Assembly (NCBI RefSeq): GCF_016894385.1
Contig: NZ_CP069812.1
Span: 1,612,001-1,676,000 of the forward strand
Origin: Cupriavidus oxalaticus
GTDB lineage: Bacteria; Pseudomonadota; Gammaproteobacteria; Burkholderiales; Burkholderiaceae
Length of the DNA stretch: 64,000 nt
Direction of reading: 5' to 3'
Positions 52,551-61,027 of the stretch are shown here, piece after piece. Each line of letters starts with the position of its first letter. Within the stretch, counting starts at the first letter, position 1. The notes beneath the pieces are model-generated. The model saw nothing but the letters and a program-made list of their open reading frames with translations, was not told the origin of the DNA and ran no database searches. The translations under genes were made by a program, and so were the position numbers.

Positions 52551-53342
52551 ATGGCGGCGGCTTTTCGATTCCATGCGACTGAATGCACCCGTGCGGAACC
52601 GGAAATCCATTCACGTCGCTATGTCTTGTTTTATTTCAGCCTGCATTATTCATTGAGACAAACCTTGAACGAAAGGCTTGCACAAACGGCACTTGATGAT
52701 GTTGAAGATGGTTCCGCCATCCGCGTGCTGGTCGTTTTTCACTCATGGTCCGGAAATACGCTGTCGCTTGCCCAGGCGGTCGCAGGGGGTGCAAGGTGTG
52801 AATCCGGCGCGACCGTCAGCATCCGCCGGGTCGCCGAGATACGGAATGAACACGAGCTGCTGTCGGACCGGCGATTCGGCCAGCAGTTTGCCGCGGCATG
52901 CGCATATCCGGTCGTGACCGCGGATGAAGTGCTGGACGCTGACGTCGTCATCCTTGGCTGCCCGACGCGCATGGGGACGCTCTCCGCGGAGATGAAGCGC
53001 TTCATCGACGGATTGGGGCCGATATGGAGCGACGGGGCCCTGGCCAACAAGGTTGGCGCAGCCTTTACCACGGCGTCGACGCCGCACGGCGGCCAGGAAA
53101 TGACGCTGTTGTCGCTGGTGGTGGCGATGAGCCATCTCGGCATGATCGTGGCCTGCCCGGGCTACACCGCCGGCATCTTCGAAATCGCGGGATCTCCCTA
53201 CGGAGCAAGCTCGACGTCGAAGGTCGACGGCATTCGCACCCGGCCACGACCCGCGGATCTTGCAGCGGCCGCCGCGCTCGGGGAGCGATCGGCTTGCGTG
53301 GGGAGGTGGGTACGCCGCGGGCGGCAGATGGAAAGACTTTAA
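52551..53342 (+). CDS. WrbA-like flavodoxin-fold NAD(P)H:quinone oxidoreductase
   Basis: About 263 residues. From residue 58 it is a flavodoxin-fold protein: VLVVFHSWSGNTLSLAQAVA binds FMN phosphate, GCPTRMGTLSAEMKRFIDGL and FTTASTPHGGQEMTLLSL are WrbA/quinone-reductase segments. The first 57 residues are A/T-rich in DNA and match nothing. A TTG start at 52664 would remove most of them. The C-terminal 25 residues are Arg/Ala-rich. It precedes the TAXI-like gene by 45 bp. Confidence 0.75.
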   Translation: MAAAFRFHATECTRAEPEIHSRRYVLFYFSLHYSLRQTLNERLAQTALDDVEDGSAIRVLVVFHSWSGNTLSLAQAVAGGARCESGATVSIRRVAEIRNEHELLSDRRFGQQFAAACAYPVVTADEVLDADVVILGCPTRMGTLSAEMKRFIDGLGPIWSDGALANKVGAAFTTASTPHGGQEMTLLSLVVAMSHLGMIVACPGYTAGIFEIAGSPYGASSTSKVDGIRTRPRPADLAAAAALGERSACVGRWVRRGRQMERL

Positions 53343-53387
53343 CCGAAGGTTCGATACCCGATTCCGATTCCATCCAAGGAGGTCAAT

Positions 53388-54401
53388 TTGCTTATTCTCG
53401 ACGACACTTACCCGGTTGAATTCAAGCTGCTCATGCCGGGTTTCAACTGGCTTCGCCTGGGCGCGGTGGTCGCGCACGCGCTCAATGGCTACCACAGCCC
53501 GCTGCCGGCTGGCTCTTCCATTTCCGTACATACGCGCCATGCCGGGCGCATGTGCTTCGAAGGTCCGGAACTGGTCCATCGGGGCGTCTATCACGTCGGC
53601 GTGTCGTCGCCGCCGTGGCTCGTCGGGATGCTGGCCCAGAACCGCCTCCAGACAGGGCATCCACTCGATCTGGTGGCACTCGCGGTACTGCCGCACAAGG
53701 ACGTGTCGACGATGATGGTGAGGCGGGACCTCGGCATCAGGCGCGTCGAAGACATCCTTGAGCGCAAGATCCCCCTGCGTGTCGGCATCGCTCCGCGCGG
53801 CTTCGATCATCCGGGCGGCTGGATCATCGACAAGGTGCTCGAAGAATACGGCTTTAGCCTGTCAGACATCGAATCGTGGGGCGGGAAGGTGATCGATTCC
53901 GATCGGGCACCGATCGAAGCGCTGGCGGTGCACGTCAAGGAAAAGAGCCGTGTCCAGAAGATCCGCGACGGCGAACTCGACGCGATCTTCGACGAGGCCA
54001 TCATGACCAAGCCGTGGAAGGACATTACCGACACCGTTGACATGCAGTTCCTCTCCGTCGACGGTCCCGTGCTTGACCGTCTCGCAGCCAAATATGGCGC
54101 AAAGCGGGCCGTGCTTCCGAAGGGCGCCATGCGTGGCATCGAAGAGGACGTCGCCTGCGTGGACTTCAGCGGCTGGTGCCTCTACTGCCGCCGCGACCTG
54201 CCCGAGCGCTATGCCTATCTCGTGACCCAGGCGATTGTCCAGCATGCCTCGGAAGTCGAGGGCATGTACGAGGAGGGACAGTTCAGCCCGCTGACCTCGC
54301 GGATCAGCGCCCAGGTGCTCTGCGCCGACGACTCGATGACTTACCACCCTGGCGCCGTCCGCTTCTACGAGGAGCATGGTGCCGTGATCGGCGGCCAGTG
54401 A
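53388..54401 (+). CDS. TAXI/TRAP-like solute-binding protein without signal peptide (TTG start)
   Basis: A 337-residue protein resembling TAXI-type TRAP binding proteins and phthalate-pathway relatives: GFNWLRLGAVVAHALNGYHS, VSSPPWLVGMLAQNRL, VLPHKDVSTMMVRRDLGI, RVGIAPRGFDHPGGWIIDKV. The start is a TTG at 53388, five bases after a perfect AAGGAGG. No signal peptide or transmembrane segment precedes the fold, so it may act in the cytoplasm as an enzyme or ligand sensor. No TRAP permease gene is in the window. Confidence 0.75.
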   Translation: MLILDDTYPVEFKLLMPGFNWLRLGAVVAHALNGYHSPLPAGSSISVHTRHAGRMCFEGPELVHRGVYHVGVSSPPWLVGMLAQNRLQTGHPLDLVALAVLPHKDVSTMMVRRDLGIRRVEDILERKIPLRVGIAPRGFDHPGGWIIDKVLEEYGFSLSDIESWGGKVIDSDRAPIEALAVHVKEKSRVQKIRDGELDAIFDEAIMTKPWKDITDTVDMQFLSVDGPVLDRLAAKYGAKRAVLPKGAMRGIEEDVACVDFSGWCLYCRRDLPERYAYLVTQAIVQHASEVEGMYEEGQFSPLTSRISAQVLCADDSMTYHPGAVRFYEEHGAVIGGQ

Positions 54402-54520
54402 GCGCTCCGGCTGTTGCCCTGGAAGGAGACATCCGGGGCATCAGCGGAAAGACGTCGCGGGCCTGCCATCTGGCCCCATAACAAGAATTCGATCAAGACA
54501 CACACCGGAGGATCGACGTG

Positions 54521-55474
54521 ATGCGTAGAAGGAGCTTTCTATACGGCGGACTCGGCGCCGGGCTGACATCGCTGGCTTGCCAGGGCCGCGCGCTGGCTCA
54601 GATGATGGGTACCGATTCCGACCCGGCGGCCCTTGGCTACAAGAAGCTTGGCACTGTGCTTTCAACGCCAGAAGGCCGGCTGATATCGATGGATTCGCTG
54701 CTGTTCATGGACGACGACCGCATCACGACCAATGATGTCGTCGTTGCGGGTTCCTACTGTGGCGCGGCGACGCTGCCGCATGCCACGCGCAAAGGGGTCA
54801 AGGCCGTCATCGCCCACGATGCGGGTATCGGAAAAGACGAGGCGGGTGTGAGCGCCCTGGCCGCCGGCGATGAGCACGGCATGCCGGTGGTGGCCGTGGC
54901 AGGCATGAGCGCGTCCATCTCCAATGGCAATTCCATGGCCCTGGGAACGATCTCCCGTGCCAATCGGCTCGCGCGCGAATTAGGGGTGAAGCCGGGGCAG
55001 AGTATCACGGAAGCCGGTGCGCTGCTGCTCAAGGCGCCCGCCGGAAAGCCCAATGCATTGGCGATTCCGTTCGACAAGAAGGTCTACGAGATGGACCGCG
55101 TGGGCGAGGGAAGGATCTTCGCATCATCGGCGCTGACCAACCTGCCACCCGGGCAGGACTACTCGAAAGATGTCATCGCTTGGGGGGCACACTCGGGCGC
55201 GGTTGTCGAGGACCTGATGGCGAAGTGGAGGGTAAAGGGCTGGATCGGCAACGACGCCGGCATGGCGAAAAACAACACCGGCATAGGTGGCTTGCCTCCC
55301 AGCAATGCGTTGGGAATTGCAGCGGCGGCGGTTTCCACCATGTCGGCCCGCATCGGCGACGGCATGAGCACCTATAGCGAGGGTGTCATTTCAGCGGTCA
55401 ACGACGTGGCGTCCGCGAAGGGGGTAAGGGTCGGCATGAAGACGCCGGAAGCCCTGCGCCTGATGATTCGTTAG
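54521..55474 (+). CDS. Unknown exported protein (Tat-like signal)
   Basis: About 317 residues. The start MRRRSFLYGGLGAGLTSLAC has an RRxF-type twin-arginine look and a hydrophobic core, with cleavage near ALAQM. The mature part is rich in small residues (VVAGSYCGAATLPHATRKGV, AHDAGIGKDEAGVSALAAGD, GAHSGAVVEDLMAKW, GWIGNDAGMAKNNTGIGG). Repeated NDAG/HDAG and GxxAGV motifs suggest a metal- or nucleotide-independent alpha/beta fold. I do not recognise the family. It lies between the TAXI-like and dienelactone hydrolase genes and probably shares their operon. Confidence 0.75.
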   Translation: MRRRSFLYGGLGAGLTSLACQGRALAQMMGTDSDPAALGYKKLGTVLSTPEGRLISMDSLLFMDDDRITTNDVVVAGSYCGAATLPHATRKGVKAVIAHDAGIGKDEAGVSALAAGDEHGMPVVAVAGMSASISNGNSMALGTISRANRLARELGVKPGQSITEAGALLLKAPAGKPNALAIPFDKKVYEMDRVGEGRIFASSALTNLPPGQDYSKDVIAWGAHSGAVVEDLMAKWRVKGWIGNDAGMAKNNTGIGGLPPSNALGIAAAAVSTMSARIGDGMSTYSEGVISAVNDVASAKGVRVGMKTPEALRLMIR

Positions 55475-55582
55475 TGAGGTAGTGGGCAGAAACGCCATCG
55501 CATCCATGGCATCTGCCGCCGCGCCGCAATGGCGGACGGCCATGCCACTCCTGAACACCAGAGGAACGTTGAGGACTTGTTC

Positions 55583-56302
55583 ATGCATGCCGAAGAGATC
55601 GACTATTCGCACGGCGGGCGAAAGCGGGGCGGATATTTCGCCTGCAACGACGCCATCGCGGGAAAGCGGCCGGGGGTCCTGGTCATTCATGACCTGTGGG
55701 GGCTCGGCGAGCAACCGAAGGAGCGTGCGCGGAAGCTCGCCGAGCTGGGCTATGTGGCGCTGGCCGTCGACCTGTATGGCGACCGCAGGCAGCCGACGGC
55801 CCTGTCGGAGGCGCTACCGCTGGTTGACGAACTCCGATCGGACAACGGCAGGTTCCGCGGCCTGCTGAGAGCCGGTCTTGACACGCTTCGCCGGCATCCA
55901 CTGGTCGATGGGTCGAGGCTGGCAGCGATTGGATTCTGCCTCGGCGGGATCGCCGTTCTCGAGCTGGCGCGAGACGGCACGGACCTGCGCGGTGTCGTCT
56001 GCTTTCACGGCAATCTCGACACGCCGGCGCCGGCGCAAGCGGGCCAGGTCAAGGCAGGTGTTCTTGTTTGCACGGGAGGCGACGACCCCCTCATACCCGG
56101 CGCGCAGATCTCCGCATTCCAGGACGAGATGAAGAATGCGGGAGTCGACTGGCAGGTCAATGTCTACGGCGGGGCCGAGCACAGCTTCACCAACGTCTTT
56201 GCCGACCGCGCCGGAATCCCGGGGGTCCGATACCACAGGAACGCCGACTTGCGCTCGTGGGAAGCGATGCGCCAGTTCCTGGCCGAGAGCTTTGGCGACT
56301 GA
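55583..56302 (+). CDS. Dienelactone hydrolase-family protein
   Basis: A 239-residue alpha/beta hydrolase. The Cys nucleophile elbow is IGFCLGG, the acid residue is in GGDDPLIP, and the His in GGAEHSFTN. The strand before the active site reads VIHDLWGL; the glutamate that activates Cys in classical dienelactone hydrolase is Asp here. Such enzymes open lactones made after aromatic ring cleavage. ATG 55583 was preferred; ATG 55529 is in frame. Confidence 0.88.
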   Translation: MHAEEIDYSHGGRKRGGYFACNDAIAGKRPGVLVIHDLWGLGEQPKERARKLAELGYVALAVDLYGDRRQPTALSEALPLVDELRSDNGRFRGLLRAGLDTLRRHPLVDGSRLAAIGFCLGGIAVLELARDGTDLRGVVCFHGNLDTPAPAQAGQVKAGVLVCTGGDDPLIPGAQISAFQDEMKNAGVDWQVNVYGGAEHSFTNVFADRAGIPGVRYHRNADLRSWEAMRQFLAESFGD

Positions 56303-56447
56303 CTGACTGACCCGAACAGACGCGCTTCGATTCGCTTTTTTAAATAGTCTGATTACAAATCGTGAAATAGCAAAAAGACATCCAGCTGATTATCGTTGAC
56401 CCCATCCTCAGGAAGAGGAAGGACTTTAACCGAAGGAGAGAGACAAG

Positions 56448-57023
56448 ATGTCGAAACAAGAAGCAACGCTGGAGAACGTGTACAGCCCGATCGGGCATCG
56501 GGATGTCCGCAAGGACAATGCATTCGGACTGAACCGCATCGACCATTTCGCATTGCCCACGCGCAATATCGCGCTGATGGAGCGCTTTATCCGTGAACTG
56601 CTGGGCGGCGAGCCGTACTACTACGCCGGGTTCGACGAGGTGGACCGCAAGATGGGCCGCTCGCACCATATCTTTATCCGTGTCGGCGACGTGCTGATGC
56701 AGTGCACCGAGACCGACGATGGCTCGATGATCATCCGCAAGGACGATCCGAACATCGCGCCGCACATCGCGTTCAAGGTGTCGGCGGACGATCTGACCCG
56801 CAACTTCGAGCGGCTCAGCGAGGTGATTCCCGTGGCAGGCCCCTTCCGGCACCGCGGCGTGGACGTGGTTTCGTTCTATTTCATGAGTCCCGAGGGGCAC
56901 AAGCTTGAGATCTGCACGTGGGAGCCTTACCCGGAGGAGAAGGCGCGCATGATGGGCGCGCCCGACGTGGGCATCATGAAATGGGCGGACCTCGTGCACG
57001 ACTGGCCGAACCAGCCTGAATAA
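56448..57023 (+). CDS. VOC-family (glyoxalase/bleomycin-resistance fold) protein
   Basis: A 191-residue VOC metalloenzyme or extradiol-type protein. The first metal His lies in RIDHFALPT, a second in APHIAFKV, and the Glu in GHKLEICTWEP. FIRELLGGEPYY is the typical first helix. GGAGAGAGACAAG precedes the ATG. A single VOC module pair is seen, so dimerisation would form the site. The reaction is unknown. Confidence 0.85.
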   Translation: MSKQEATLENVYSPIGHRDVRKDNAFGLNRIDHFALPTRNIALMERFIRELLGGEPYYYAGFDEVDRKMGRSHHIFIRVGDVLMQCTETDDGSMIIRKDDPNIAPHIAFKVSADDLTRNFERLSEVIPVAGPFRHRGVDVVSFYFMSPEGHKLEICTWEPYPEEKARMMGAPDVGIMKWADLVHDWPNQPE

Positions 57024-57055
57024 CAGCCTGCCTCGAAATCGTACGGAAAGGCTTT

Positions 57056-57103
57056 GCCTGGTGCCAGCTATCCCCGCGCCGGCGGGGACGGCTGGCACCA
57101 GGC
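57056..57103 (+). terminator. 20-bp two-part hairpin after the VOC gene
   Basis: The outer arms GCCTGGTGCCAGC (57056-57068) and GCTGGCACCAGGC (57091-57103) are perfectly paired. The inner arms TCCCCGC (57071-57077) and GCGGGGA (57082-57088) pair around GCCG. No T-tract follows. It is a strong transcript-end structure or a palindromic repeat. Confidence 0.6.
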
Positions 57104-57195
57104 GCACCACCTGATGCAATAAACAGGATTCCACAAAGGAAATCGCTGTAACACGCTGTGCGCTTCATTCAAGGACATGCATCCAGGGGGGAGGA

Positions 57196-58506
57196 ATGGA
57201 TAAAAGTGGCACCAACAGAGTCGCCGGGGCGGCAGGCGGCGAGCCGATGTTCCGGATGCGCGCCCGCTCCGGCGCGCCCCAGCACCAACTGTCCCGGGCA
57301 CTGCCATTCTTTGGCCCGGCAGTTGTGGTATCGGTCGCATACATGGATCCGGGGAATTTCGCAACCAATATCCAGGCGGGCGCCCGCTATGGGTATTCGC
57401 TGCTGTGGATCGTCCTGCTGGCCAATGTGATCGCCATGCTATTCCAATCGCTGTCGGCAAAGCTGGGGATTGTCACTGGCCGCAACCTCGCGGAGCTGTG
57501 CCGCGACCATTTGCCGAAGCCGCTGGTCTACCTGATATGGGTCGTCAGCGAAGTTGCCGCCATGGCCACGGACCTGGCAGAACTCCTGGGAGGCGCGATC
57601 GGGTTGAGCCTGCTCTTCAATCTGCCGCTTCTTGCCGGCATGGCCATCACGGCGATCGTGACCTATGCAATCCTGCTCTTCGAGCGAAGCGGATATCGGC
57701 CGCTGGAGATAGTCATCGGCGCGCTGGTCGGCATCATCGGCCTGTCCTATATCGCCGAACTGTTCATCGTTCCCATTGAATGGGCAGGTGTTGCGGTGCA
57801 CCTCTTCAAGCCGGAACTGCCGGATGCGCAAGCCGTGACCATTGCCGTGGGTATTATCGGCGCTACGGTCATGCCCCATGCGCTCTTCCTGCATTCCGCG
57901 CTCACGCAAGGCCGCGTCAGCGTCAACACGGAATCCGAGCGTGCGAAGCTGGTGGGCTCCTCAAACTACGAAGTTGTAGTTGCCCTGACCGCGGCGGGGG
58001 TGATCAATATGGCGATGGTGATCATGGCGGCCGGTGCCTTTCACGCTGGCCATCCCGACGTTGCCAGCATTGAAACGGCATACCACACCCTTGCACCCGT
58101 TCTCGGCATTGCTGCGGCGGGAGTCTTCCTGTTGTCGCTGATCGCCTCGGGAATATCCAGCTCGGTGGTGGGGACGATGGCCGGGCAGATCATCATGCAG
58201 GGCTTCGTCGGGTTTCGAATTCCGGTCTGGCTACGCCGGGCGATCACGATGATCCCGAGCTTCATCGTGGTGGCGCTCGGCGTGAATGCGACAGAGGCGC
58301 TCGTCACGAGCCAGGTGATACTCAGTCTTGCACTGCCGTTCCCGATGATCGCACTGGTCTGGTTCACGTCCCGCGCGGACATCATGGGCCGATACCGGAA
58401 CCGGCCGCTGGTGGTGGGCATCGCGACCTTTTCGGCGCTGGGCGTCCTGCTCATGAACGCCATCCTGCTGCTTCAAACCTTTGGTGTAAGCGTTCCGGGC
58501 CTGTAA
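57196..58506 (+). CDS. mntH: Nramp-family Mn(II)/Fe(II) transporter
   Basis: A 436-residue membrane protein with about 11 helices. The helix-1 metal motif YMDPGNFATN and the helix-6 motif VMPHALFLHS, both needed for Mn/Fe binding, are intact. ARYGYSLLWIVLLANVIAML and TGRNLAELCRDH are further family segments. It imports Mn(II) or Fe(II) with protons. The ribosome site is GGGGGGAGGA. The first 35 residues are a variable cytoplasmic tail. It stands alone, opposite the LysR gene. Confidence 0.93.
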   Translation: MDKSGTNRVAGAAGGEPMFRMRARSGAPQHQLSRALPFFGPAVVVSVAYMDPGNFATNIQAGARYGYSLLWIVLLANVIAMLFQSLSAKLGIVTGRNLAELCRDHLPKPLVYLIWVVSEVAAMATDLAELLGGAIGLSLLFNLPLLAGMAITAIVTYAILLFERSGYRPLEIVIGALVGIIGLSYIAELFIVPIEWAGVAVHLFKPELPDAQAVTIAVGIIGATVMPHALFLHSALTQGRVSVNTESERAKLVGSSNYEVVVALTAAGVINMAMVIMAAGAFHAGHPDVASIETAYHTLAPVLGIAAAGVFLLSLIASGISSSVVGTMAGQIIMQGFVGFRIPVWLRRAITMIPSFIVVALGVNATEALVTSQVILSLALPFPMIALVWFTSRADIMGRYRNRPLVVGIATFSALGVLLMNAILLLQTFGVSVPGL

Positions 58507-58589
58507 GGCCTGCGGATGAGACTGGCCTGATCGAGCCAGGCCCAGGACAGGCGCGCGGCTGCCTTGCACGGCAGTCCGCGCTCTTTCCT

Positions 58590-59498
58590 TCAGGACCTGT
58601 TCATCTCGAGAATGCTCTTGCGCAGCCAGGCATGTGCCACGTCATGCTGCGACCGCGGATGCCAATGTTGCGAAATGCTGAACGTCGGCGTGCAAATGGG
58701 TACCGGGGCGGTTGTCAGGGGATGGTTCCGCAGCAGCACGGCAGCCAGCCGCTCGGGAACCGTTGCGATCAGGTCGGTTGCAGCCAGCATCTCCGGTATT
58801 CCGAAATAGCTTGGTGTTACCACCGCCGTCTCCACAGCGATGCGTGCATCGCGGAAAGCGCGCCTCAGCAGGGCGAGGGAGCTGCCATTTCCGTCGACCA
58901 GGATGTGTTGTGAGGCGGCGTAGGCCGAGGTCGCAATGGCCGCGCCCGCGAGTGGATGGTCGGTGCGCAGCAGGCAGACGAACTTGTCTTTGAACAGCAC
59001 CTGCCGATACAGCCCGCGCTTGCTCTGGCCCATATAGCCGATGGCCAGGTCAATGTCGCCGTGCTCGATGCGTTCCGGTGTTTCAAGGTCCAGGGGCCGG
59101 ATATCAAGCGTCAGATGCGGCGCTTGCCGGCGCAGGTACTCAACGATTCCCGGCAACGTCACCAAGGTGCCCGCGTCCGCCAACGCGACGCGAAACTTCC
59201 GTGAAGCGTCTTGCGGTGAGAACTCCGGCACTGTCTCCCCCGACTGGTCGATGAGGCGAACAGCCTCGAGCAGGGGACGCGACAACTCGATCGCGCGCAC
59301 CGTGGGTTGCATCGTCTGGCCGCTGCGGACGAACAGTGGGTCCCGATAGTGCTGGCGCAGTTTCCCAAGCGCGATGCTGATGCGCGGCTGCGTCGTGTCG
59401 AGTGTCTCCGCGGTGCGCGAAACGCTACGCTGGCGAAACAATTCCAGAAAAATCTTCAGATGCTGCAGATCGACAGCGGTTCGCTGAGATTCAGTCAT
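58590..59498 (-). CDS. LysR-family transcriptional regulator
   Basis: A 302-residue LysR protein when started at MTESQRTAVDLQHLK; the in-frame ATG at 59549 would add a non-conserved 17-residue leader. The HTH is RQRSVSRTAETLDTTQPRIS. The group resembles NahR/NodD-like activators (LRQHYRDPLFVRSGQTMQPT), which act on aromatic compounds. It is divergent from the extradiol dioxygenase operon with a palindrome in between. Confidence 0.93.
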   Translation of the reverse strand: MTESQRTAVDLQHLKIFLELFRQRSVSRTAETLDTTQPRISIALGKLRQHYRDPLFVRSGQTMQPTVRAIELSRPLLEAVRLIDQSGETVPEFSPQDASRKFRVALADAGTLVTLPGIVEYLRRQAPHLTLDIRPLDLETPERIEHGDIDLAIGYMGQSKRGLYRQVLFKDKFVCLLRTDHPLAGAAIATSAYAASQHILVDGNGSSLALLRRAFRDARIAVETAVVTPSYFGIPEMLAATDLIATVPERLAAVLLRNHPLTTAPVPICTPTFSISQHWHPRSQHDVAHAWLRKSILEMNRS

Positions 59499-59547
59499 AT
59501 TCGGTTCCGGGAATAGCGAAATTACCAACCATGGCATAGAAGAAATC

Positions 59548-59562
59548 ATACTGATTCAGTAT
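59548..59562. promoter_or_regulatory. Perfect LysR box ATACTGA-T-TCAGTAT
   Basis: A 15-bp perfect palindrome containing the LysR consensus T-N11-A. It lies 49 bp before the LysR start and 68 bp before the dioxygenase start, as expected for an activator binding site controlling both directions. Confidence 0.75.
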
Positions 59563-59630
59563 CGTCCAATCAATCCGCTGCACGACAAATACGCGCGAAT
59601 TTCATGCTTCAGGAAACGGGAGATGTAAAG

Positions 59631-60458
59631 ATGAGAAATCTGCAGGCAAGCCTCGACCACCTGTCGATCGGCAGTCCCGATCCCGGGTCGTTGGCATCGT
59701 TCTATGCGAATGCGCTTCACCTCTCGGTCGCGGCGAGAGAGGGCGGTGCGTTCGAATGCACCGGACGCGAGCGCCGCGTACTGATCGTTCCCGGCGCGAA
59801 GGGAACGCTGAACTTCGTCGCGCTCAATCTGCCATCGCGGCAGGCGCTGCGAGAGTTTCGGGCCCGGCTTGCGGAGGAAGGCGTGGCGATCGAAACGGCC
59901 CCGCCGAGCCTGTTCGGAGGGGAGGCCTTTTCCATTGTCGACCCGGATGGAAACCGGCTCGTTTTCGGCCATGCCACACGTGAGGATACCGGCGACGGCA
60001 TGAAGGCCAGGCTCCAGCATTTCGCCATCGGGACGACCGATATCGATCGTGCGCTTGCGTTCTACCAGCAAGTGGTGGGATTGCGAACGAGCGATGTGGT
60101 TTGCTCCGACGATGGCCGCGTGCGGACCGCATTCCTACGCGCCGGGGACGAGCATCACATCATCGCGGTGTTCCTGGCGCCGAAGAAATCCTTTGACCAT
60201 CACTGCTACGAGGCAGGCGACTGGGCGCTGATCCGAGACTGGGCAGATCACTTTGGGACGCTGGACATTCCGCTGGACTGGGGGCCCGGACGCCATGGCC
60301 CGGGTAACAACCTCTTCATCATGATCCGCGATCCGGACCGCAACTGGCTGGAGATCTCGGCGGAGCTGGAAGTGGTTCCGGATTTCAAGCCAGCCGGAAA
60401 ATGGGAGCATTGCCAGAAAACCGGAAATTTCTGGGGCGTTGCGTATCTCAGAAGTTGA
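59631..60458 (+). CDS. Type I extradiol ring-cleavage dioxygenase (two VOC domains)
   Basis: A 275-residue two-domain extradiol dioxygenase. The N-terminal VOC domain (to about residue 120) lacks metal ligands. The C-terminal domain binds Fe(II) through His (LQHFAIG), His (FDHHCYEAGDW) and Glu (NWLEIS). GGGAGATGTAAAG precedes ATG 59631; ATG 59604 is an alternative. It would open a catechol next to the hydroxyls. The hydroxylase and FAH-family hydrolase of the same operon fit this route. Confidence 0.92.
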   Translation: MRNLQASLDHLSIGSPDPGSLASFYANALHLSVAAREGGAFECTGRERRVLIVPGAKGTLNFVALNLPSRQALREFRARLAEEGVAIETAPPSLFGGEAFSIVDPDGNRLVFGHATREDTGDGMKARLQHFAIGTTDIDRALAFYQQVVGLRTSDVVCSDDGRVRTAFLRAGDEHHIIAVFLAPKKSFDHHCYEAGDWALIRDWADHFGTLDIPLDWGPGRHGPGNNLFIMIRDPDRNWLEISAELEVVPDFKPAGKWEHCQKTGNFWGVAYLRS

Positions 60459-60494
60459 AGAAAGGTCCGGAAAATTACCTGATTTATTCCACTA

Positions 60495-60516
60495 TTGTCA
60501 TTCAATAAATTGACAA
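60495..60516. promoter_or_regulatory. Inverted repeat TTGTCA-N10-TGACAA
   Basis: TTGTCA (60495-60500) and TGACAA (60511-60516) form a spaced inverted repeat 7 bp before the start of the NTF2-like gene, in an A/T-rich patch. TTGACA at 60510 is itself a -35-like hexamer. It is a possible operator or internal promoter. Confidence 0.35.
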
Positions 60517-60522
60517 AAAAAT

Positions 60523-60966
60523 ATGAAAAATATGTTAGGAGAAACACAAACGATCGACGTCAGGACACGTCTGGCATGCGAACACACCGTGGTGAGCTTC
60601 ATGGCCCACTTCGATCAACGCGAGTTCGATGCCATGGAGGCATACCTGGATCCGGATGGCACGTGGCTTCGCGCGGATGGCGCAGTCGACGGCATCGCGG
60701 GCCTTCGTGAGCTGGCCAAGGCAATGCCTGCCGACATCCGCGTGCGGCACGTGTTGTCCAACTTTCGCATGACCCGGCGGGACGCTTCCCATGTCACGGT
60801 CCGCAGCTACGTGACGGTGTACCGGGAGCAGTCCAACTGCGATACATCGCCGGCCTGCTTCAGTGCCCCGCATCTGGTGGGACGGTATACGGACGAGCTC
60901 GTCTTGACGGATGGCGCCTGGAGAATCACGCACAAGTCGGTCATCAGGGATTTCGTCAGGGATTAG
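60523..60966 (+). CDS. NTF2-like / SnoaL-type protein
   Basis: A 147-residue alpha+beta-barrel fold protein. Segments are VVSFMAHFDQREFDAMEAYL, GIAGLRELAKAMPADIRVRH and DELVLTDGAWRITHKSVIRD. The first codons are A/T-rich, with TAGGAGA inside the gene, so translation might begin later than 60523, although no good ATG follows. Relatives include aromatic-pathway isomerases and small dehydratases. It lies between the dioxygenase and the FAH gene of one operon. Confidence 0.8.
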   Translation: MKNMLGETQTIDVRTRLACEHTVVSFMAHFDQREFDAMEAYLDPDGTWLRADGAVDGIAGLRELAKAMPADIRVRHVLSNFRMTRRDASHVTVRSYVTVYREQSNCDTSPACFSAPHLVGRYTDELVLTDGAWRITHKSVIRDFVRD

Positions 60967-61027
60967 GCGCTTCACCAAGAGTAACGATTGTGCGACAGCT
61001 TCCTTGCAGGAAGCACGAGGAGACGAT

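Noticed and set aside
53335..56436. Fifteen-base match GACTTTAACCGAAGG at 53335-53349 and 56422-56436.
   Set aside because: One or two such matches are expected by chance in 64 kb, and the flanks share nothing.
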